Assembly: GCA_026545765.1 (NCBI GenBank)
Contig: CM048839.1
Location: forward strand, 87,186,414 to 87,250,413
DNA length: 64,000 nt
Source of the DNA: Plantago major
Taxonomy: Eukaryota > Streptophyta > Magnoliopsida > Lamiales > Plantaginaceae
Direction: 5' to 3'
The notes beneath the pieces were generated by a model. That model was not told where the DNA came from, searched no databases, and worked only from the letters and a program-made list of their open reading frames with translations. This document shows positions 58,561 to 64,000 of this stretch, one piece after another. Made by a program: the position numbers and the translations under genes. Within the stretch, counting starts at the first letter, position 1. The number at the start of each line of letters is the position of its first letter.

Positions 58561-58582
58561 TTCATCAAGTATAATATTATTA

Positions 58583-59720
58583 TGTAGTGCCCGGAAGCTT
58601 GCAGTGGTGTTTAGCATACTAATAGTACGGGTAGCACTAATAGCGGTTTGGACGATCAACTGTAAGTGTGTTAGTAACTCGTTATTTAGTATCTTTGTAA
58701 ATAATTTACGGTAACTTGTTGTTTGACAAATATGTGTTCTTTAAATGATTTCTATATATTGTTCTAGCGTACGAACTATGTATATGCGTGAATTATATTG
58801 TGGAAGTTGTTGATATGAAATGTGAAAATATAAGGTGGTGTGCTATATGTATGAAATGTTCTGTTCTGGATATGATGAAAAGCCAAAAGTAACTGGTTGA
58901 TGATATGTATCGATTGTTCCCATGTACAGATGGGACATTTGTGTTGCTGTCTGAAAATATTGAGTCATGTGTTATGTGAAAATTCTCCAGTATAACTGGA
59001 TACAGAGTATCGTACGGCCACCCTGAGTTCACTGAACTCCATGTGATATATGATGAAATGGATGGTAACGCAATGGCCATCATCGTGATCACGAATTACT
59101 CTTGATCGTAACAGAGCCATAACAGACAAAGAAAATAACTAAGCACGTGCATTATTATATAAATGTGAATGATGTTAAATGTTTATAGCTGATATGTTGG
59201 AATGAGAAGTGAACTGATGTGATTTTGAAACTGTGAAATAAATGGAAGTCATATGTTGATTGTAAATCGATGTGAATATATGTGACTGAAAGTGATGTGC
59301 TTACCTGTCGTTAAATGGCTTGTTATTGGTTATTTTACAGGTTATTAAATGACCTATTACTAATTATACTTACTGAGATCCGCAACTCATTCAAAATGCG
59401 ATGATGTTTTTATAGATATTCAGAGAAAGAAGGCCTTAGCTGAAAAGATGTTAAGACACGCATCAAGGGTCGGCCGGCTGGTTTTCAATCCTTCTCCGTC
59501 GGCTCGTCATTTGCATGAAATCACTTTTGTTATGTAAAAAGATAATTTAATATAAGAAAGATGTGAAAATGTATTTTGCTAGCATGCATATGTAAATGTG
59601 GTCAAAGAACTTCTATAATGCTTCCGCGCATCTAAATTATATATAATTGTCGGTAATTATCTGTGAGGGTGATAGGGACCGCATAGAGCCTTTTGTGGTC
59701 ACCTGGTGACCTCCATCTTC
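58583..59720 (+). repeat. Probable Ty3/gypsy chromovirus LTR remnant (fossil)
   Basis: Starts TGTAGTGCCCGGAAGC, like Del/Tekay-type LTRs, and includes the ACTTACTGAGATCCGCAACTC stretch near 59368, characteristic of those LTRs before the transcript leader. The right end and target duplication were not found, so the border is approximate. Confidence 0.45.
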
Positions 59721-60076
59721 GATTTCTGCAGATTCGAATATGTTTTCGGGCTTCGTAACTTCGTTTCCTCGAAAAGTGGTCTTCTACAATGTTGTTGCAT
59801 CTTCAATTAACTTCGCATTGGTTGGTCACATGACATGTTTTGACTCCTCGAACTCCATGCAATGGTCAATCCGGCGTATTTGCTTAACTTTCTTGATTTC
59901 ACACAATTATGTCGTTTTCGCGCCTGAAATCATGCAATTCATCAAAAACGCGATCACGACCTACAAAATACACACGAAGTTGGTAACTGACCATAGAACG
60001 ATATAAATATTGAATCTAAAGCAAAAAACGAGGGTCTAAAATCTTGTTATATCGCACATTTCATTGTCACATCAAT
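59721..60076. other. Unassigned repeat remnant, possibly LTR
   Basis: Ends ...CACATTTCATTGTCACATCA and has a CG-containing, LTR-like composition unlike its neighbours. Probably part of a gypsy LTR in minus orientation that interrupts the copia remnant to its right. No coding sequence recognised. Confidence 0.3.
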
Positions 60077-62920
60077 AATCTAGGCCAAATTGTTGAGTAT
60101 AGCATTAGCTACAAGCCGGGCTTCATACTTATCAATGGTGCCATTTGGATTGAGTTTGAGCTTGAACACATATCTGCATCCAATATGATGCATATCTAAT
60201 GTGAAAGGAACTAAATCCCATGTATGATTAGCCTCAAGAGCTTGAAGTTCAGCTGATATAGCAACTTTCCAGAGAGGTGAAGTGATTGCCTCTGAGTAAG
60301 AATGAGGCTCAGTGTGTTGAACAATAGTAATAGAAATTTTTTTATGATCAATGGTGACATGATCATAAGTAAAATGATTACTAAGAGATGAGAAGTAGAA
60401 TGTTTGAATTTATCCATACCATGCTCATAAGCCTCTAGATAGCTAGGAAGATGAAAATGTCTAGTGGATCTCCTGAGATAAATAGGAGATGGAGATGAAT
60501 CATGTGTATCTAGATCAGAAGGAACATGATTATCTGAGACTGCAGGTGATGCAGGTGAAGGAGATGACATATCGAGAACATGAGAAATGTCAGCTAATGA
60601 TGTATCAGTGAGAGGAGTGGAGAAAGAAATTTTCTCAAGTGTCGAGAACATGAGAAATGTCAGCTAATGTGAGAGGAGTGGAGAAAGAAATTTTCTCAAG
60701 TGTATTTTGAAAAGGAAACACATGCTCCTTGAAAACAACATGAGTATGCAAATCATACATTTTGTATCCTTTAACACCAGCTGGATAACCAAGAAAGACA
60801 CAAGGTCTTGATCTGGGATCTAGCTTCTTTCTGTTATTAAAATAGGTGAATACAAAACATAAGGAGCCAAAACCTCTGAGTGAATTATAGTCAGGTAGTT
60901 GTTTGTATAAAACCACATAAGGTGTTTGATTATTAATATCAGGTGAAGTAAATTGATTAAATGAATCCCAATAAGGAGAGCATGTCCCCATAATTACTGG
61001 TAAAAATTAATGAAACATTAATGATCTGGTAACATTGAGTATATGTTGATGTTTTCTCTCCACAATCCCATTCTATTGTGGAGTATAAACACATGATCTT
61101 TGATGAGTGATTCGCAGAGGGAGAAGAATGTGATCGACAAAAAATTATGTTCCATTATTGGTTCTAATAGACTTGATCTTGGTATTAAATTGAGTTTGCA
61201 CATATTGAATGAAGTTGGTTATTAAAGTCTTGATTTATGTTTTATGTGTAAACAAGTATACCCAAGTAATCATCAACAATTGTGAGAAAATAATGATGCC
61301 CTTGCACAATAGGTTTGGCAAAAGGACCCCAAACATCAAAATGAACTAACACAAAAACATGAGAAGATACACTTGTTCTGAGAGGAAAACTGGCTCTCTT
61401 TTTATTGGATAGATAATATGCTTCACAAATTAAATCAACATTACATTGAGTATCTGGAATATGAGCTTTCAAAGCTTTCAACCTGTGAGATGAGAGGTGA
61501 CTCAATCTATAATACCATAAGAAAAACTTAGAAGTACTAGAAACTGAATTTGAAATACTAGAAATGAAACTAGAGACTGAATTTGAAATTACATAGGTGC
61601 TTGGAGAAGCTGATGAAGTGATGTGAAACAGGCCTTCTACAAATGACTAAGACCAATGGTCTTGCTGCTATGGTTCTCCGAGGGTATACTCATGAGTAGT
61701 GAGTGGACCTGCAGCCTGTGGAGAAGTAGCTGGAGTAGCCTGAGCAACCTTAGTTTCCTTGTAGTGAGTCATCCTGGTGTAGAGATCATCCATATCAACT
61801 TGAGAGAGATCCAGCTTCTCTGGCTCTGCAGTCTGCAGGGATCACATTTGCAGCATAGATCTTGGAGCACTTTCAGACTTGGAGTTCTCAGTGAACTTGA
61901 ATCCAGGAGGAAAATCATGCTTGGCATAGCACTTGCTCTCGGGATGCCAGGTCTTCTTGCAGAAATCAAACATGATGTCATACTTGCTAGGTCCTCCTTC
62001 ATTTTTCCTTTTTGTTGTGCTACACAGCTTCTATAATGGATTCAGATGGTATGTTACCCATCCTAGCTAGCCTATACCTCTCCTCTTGTAGGATAAGAGA
62101 ATAAACTTTAGTAAGTGGAGGTGTTGACTGCATCATGATGATCTGACTCCTCACATACTCAAAGTTATCATTTAGGCCCATGAGAAACCAAATACATTGT
62201 CATTCTGGTGCATAGCATTAACAATGAGAATGATTTGACACTTGCAAGGATTGCCACAAGTACAAGATGGCATAGGCCTTATAATGGTAGAGCTCGCTCT
62301 TCCCAGAGACTAGTGAGATGAAGGAAGTACTCACTAACAGTGAAAGTACCCTGAACAAGAGAGTTAATCTCCTGTTGAAGCTGATAAATTCTCACATTAT
62401 AAGTCTGTGCATATCTGATTCATAGCTTTTCACATGCTTCATGAGCACTTTTTGCATAAACCAAGCTAGCAACTATTTCATCAGATGCAGAACTGAGAAT
62501 CCAACCAAGGATGAGTTGATCACATTTAGTCCATGTTATATGAGCATTTGAATCAAACATCTAAGGCATGTGTGATGGTTCCATTAAGGAAACCAAGTTT
62601 GTTCCTGATTTTGATATGTAGAATGAAAGATCTAGACCATTTTCCATAGTTCGAGTCATTAAGCTTGGCAGGAACTTTGAAATTTACCAGGTGATCAGAG
62701 TTATGCATGTACAATGGATCATATGGATTCTCATACCCAGGTACAACAAGCCTGGATGAAGAATCAGATCCAGATCCTTTCTCTGGTGCAACATAGTGTT
62801 GTCAGGAGAGGTAGACATGACTGAGAGTACTAAATGCAGAGAAGATGCGAGTAGCTAAGCAAAACCAGAGTAAAAGAAGTAGAAAACTTCATGAATCTTA
62901 AAATCGTGCTACTGGTACCA
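60077..62920 (-). mobile_element. Ty1/copia element C, gag to start of reverse transcriptase (fossil)
   Basis: Minus strand, in order: gag near 62080-62820 (MSTSPDNTMLHQRK; LVNFKVPAKLNDSNYGKW), GAG-pre-integrase and integrase near 61250-61510 (MSHLSSHRLKALKAH; VLVHFDVWGPF; HHYFLTIVDDY), integrase C-terminus near 60700-60990 (GFGSLCFVFTYFNNRKKLDPRSR; CVFLGYPAGVKGYKMYDL) and the first part of reverse transcriptase near 60100-60250 (IGCRYVFKLKLNPNGTIDKYEARLV). It is heavily broken, with many breaks, and lacks its 3' half here. Confidence 0.8.
60564..60704. repeat. Tandem duplication of about 67 bp in copia element C
   Basis: The stretch TCGAGAACATGAGAAATGTC through GAAATTTTCTCAAGTG appears twice in direct tandem, the second copy slightly shorter. 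Confidence 0.85.
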
Positions 62921-63318
62921 TATTAAAATAGAGGATGATGCTATGAATGATTTGATTATCAAATAGCTGATGAATGAATTGTGTGATGTACATGCTACCT
63001 ACTACTCCTATTTATACAAGTAATACACAGAATTACATAAAGCAAAAATACAAATATCTATAACTAACTCTTTCTAGAAGGTCACTACAATACAAAGTTT
63101 GTTAGGCTAGGTGTCATTCATTCAATGAATCTGCATAAGGCTGGATCACATGCCGTGGTTCATGTACACCAACTGCTAGATGCTTGCTGGTGTTTGTGAG
63201 CCAAGATTCTCCCTTCTTTATTCAAATTTCCTGCTCTTCTTCTTCTCTGTTTCAATGTCTATCAAGATGTCTCTGAAACATCTTTCTTGACATCAACTTT
63301 TGTTTATGTATTTTGACA
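62921..63318 (-). repeat. LTR of copia element C (fossil)
   Basis: About 398 bp. On the minus strand it starts TGTCAAAATAC and ends just before TGGTACCAGTAGCACG, a primer-like site followed by gag. A TATAAATAGGAG box near 63005 is the likely promoter. On its other side is a polypurine tract rather than ordinary flank. Confidence 0.7.
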
Positions 63319-63368
63319 CTCCCCCTCAAGATGAGCATAGATGTTTTCTATACTCATCTTGGACATAT
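63319..63368 (-). other. Polypurine tract and short internal end next to the LTR of copia element C
   Basis: CTTGAGGGGGAG on the minus strand abuts the LTR start at 63318, as expected for the end of a copia interior. About 50 bp later the sequence changes character. Confidence 0.65.
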
Positions 63369-64000
63369 GTGACGTGCACTCAGAAATTTCGATTTTCGTT
63401 GTAGAACCTGTAATCCCTAAATACAATCAAGATTAAATTTATAAGTCAGAAGTCCTCAAATCCATAGTTTATAGCAGAAAGCTGACTCGGGATGTCGTTC
63501 TCCATTGAATTGATCACAGTAAACCCTAATTGCTTTGTTATAAATCGATGGTGGGAAGGCGTAAAGGATCCCTGACCTCCCTATGCTATGCTACTCCCAA
63601 CTACTTAGAATCAAACAATGTACTAGCCGTCTACAGGCGGCAAAGAATCATGCCAAAAGGATCAAGTTGTAGTTAATCCAGACACCTTCACTTATACCAA
63701 CAATGTGTTGTATCACTCAACACACTATCTCGTCACGTTTTCAGACAAATCATACATGATAATATAAAGTCCGTTACCAAGTCGTAATTAGTAAGGATTT
63801 CCCAAGTAAAGAGTCGGACGAATAAAGAACAAGTACGAAATTACGTTTTAAAACTAATTCATTAATATATCACGACATATAAAGAAGTAGCAAAAGCTGA
63901 GTTACGGCGGTTCGGCTTTACAACAAAAAATTAGCTACTCATAGTAATACTAGAAAGAATTCGAAAAGCAAGAAAGAAAAGAAGAAGAAGAAGAACAAGA
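63369..64000 (-). repeat. Possible gypsy LTR running off the window
   Basis: Begins TGACGTGCACTCAG, like the TGATGTGTCAAATC tip of the Athila-like LTRs, and contains GGTTCGGC and TTAGCTACTCATAG motifs reminiscent of 36390-36400. The other end lies outside the window, so family and border are provisional. Confidence 0.35.

Overview
The window is nuclear DNA of a flowering plant, almost certainly a eudicot. The only host gene is the last exon of a plant-type 6-phosphogluconolactonase at the left edge. Everything after about position 1084 is transposable-element DNA in nested layers: a Helitron, Ty1/copia and Ty3/gypsy LTR elements, CACTA, hAT and Harbinger DNA transposons, and a LINE scrap. I cannot name the species. 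No tRNA, rRNA, CRISPR or bacterial-type operon was seen.

Layout, left to right. (1) 1-1083: final intron, terminal exon and 3' flank of the phosphogluconolactonase gene. (2) 1084-31066: a Rep/helicase Helitron; its 3' end (hairpin then CTAG) is clear and its 5' end (TCTATACATTAAAAG) is probable. It was hit by a Harbinger element (2195-3189, TSD TAA), a hAT element (4760-5492, TSD ACACTGAG), a short CACTA (7493-8727) and a large Sirevirus-like Ty1/copia element (10239-30070, TSD ATCAA). The copia element was itself hit by a short CACTA (12574-13654, TSD GGT) and a 4.04-kb CACTA with genes (18047-22086, TSD CAA). (3) 31067-35744: a LINE remnant, a possible small LTR, and about 3.1 kb of closely packed short hairpins. 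(4) 35745-57950: an Athila-like Ty3/gypsy element on the minus strand (TSD ATGGT), holding a short CACTA (about 38147-39545), an LTR of a related gypsy element in the opposite direction (about 42160-43510) and a second Sirevirus-like copia element (45563-56359, TSD CCTAT). (5) 57951-64000: LTR pieces of several elements and a decayed minus-strand copia element (60077-63318).

Nesting and LTR divergence agree. By eye the paired LTRs differ by about 2% in the inner copia element at 45563-56359, about 3% in the copia element at 10239-30070, and about 4% in the Athila-like element that contains the former. The LTR elements are fossils with several breaks each.

The signals that ordinary annotation does not explain are short palindromic codes private to single elements. 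The first copia element carries TCAGAAAG or its complement at least 34 times. The second carries AATGTTG and CAACATT, often as a spaced palindrome, through coding and non-coding parts. The Athila-like LTRs and the inserted gypsy LTR carry different palindromes at comparable LTR positions. The stretch 32571-35611 holds a series of hairpins whose stems differ while the loop repeats as C(TTCNG)G. A third-ORF domain also appears to be shared between a copia and a gypsy element.
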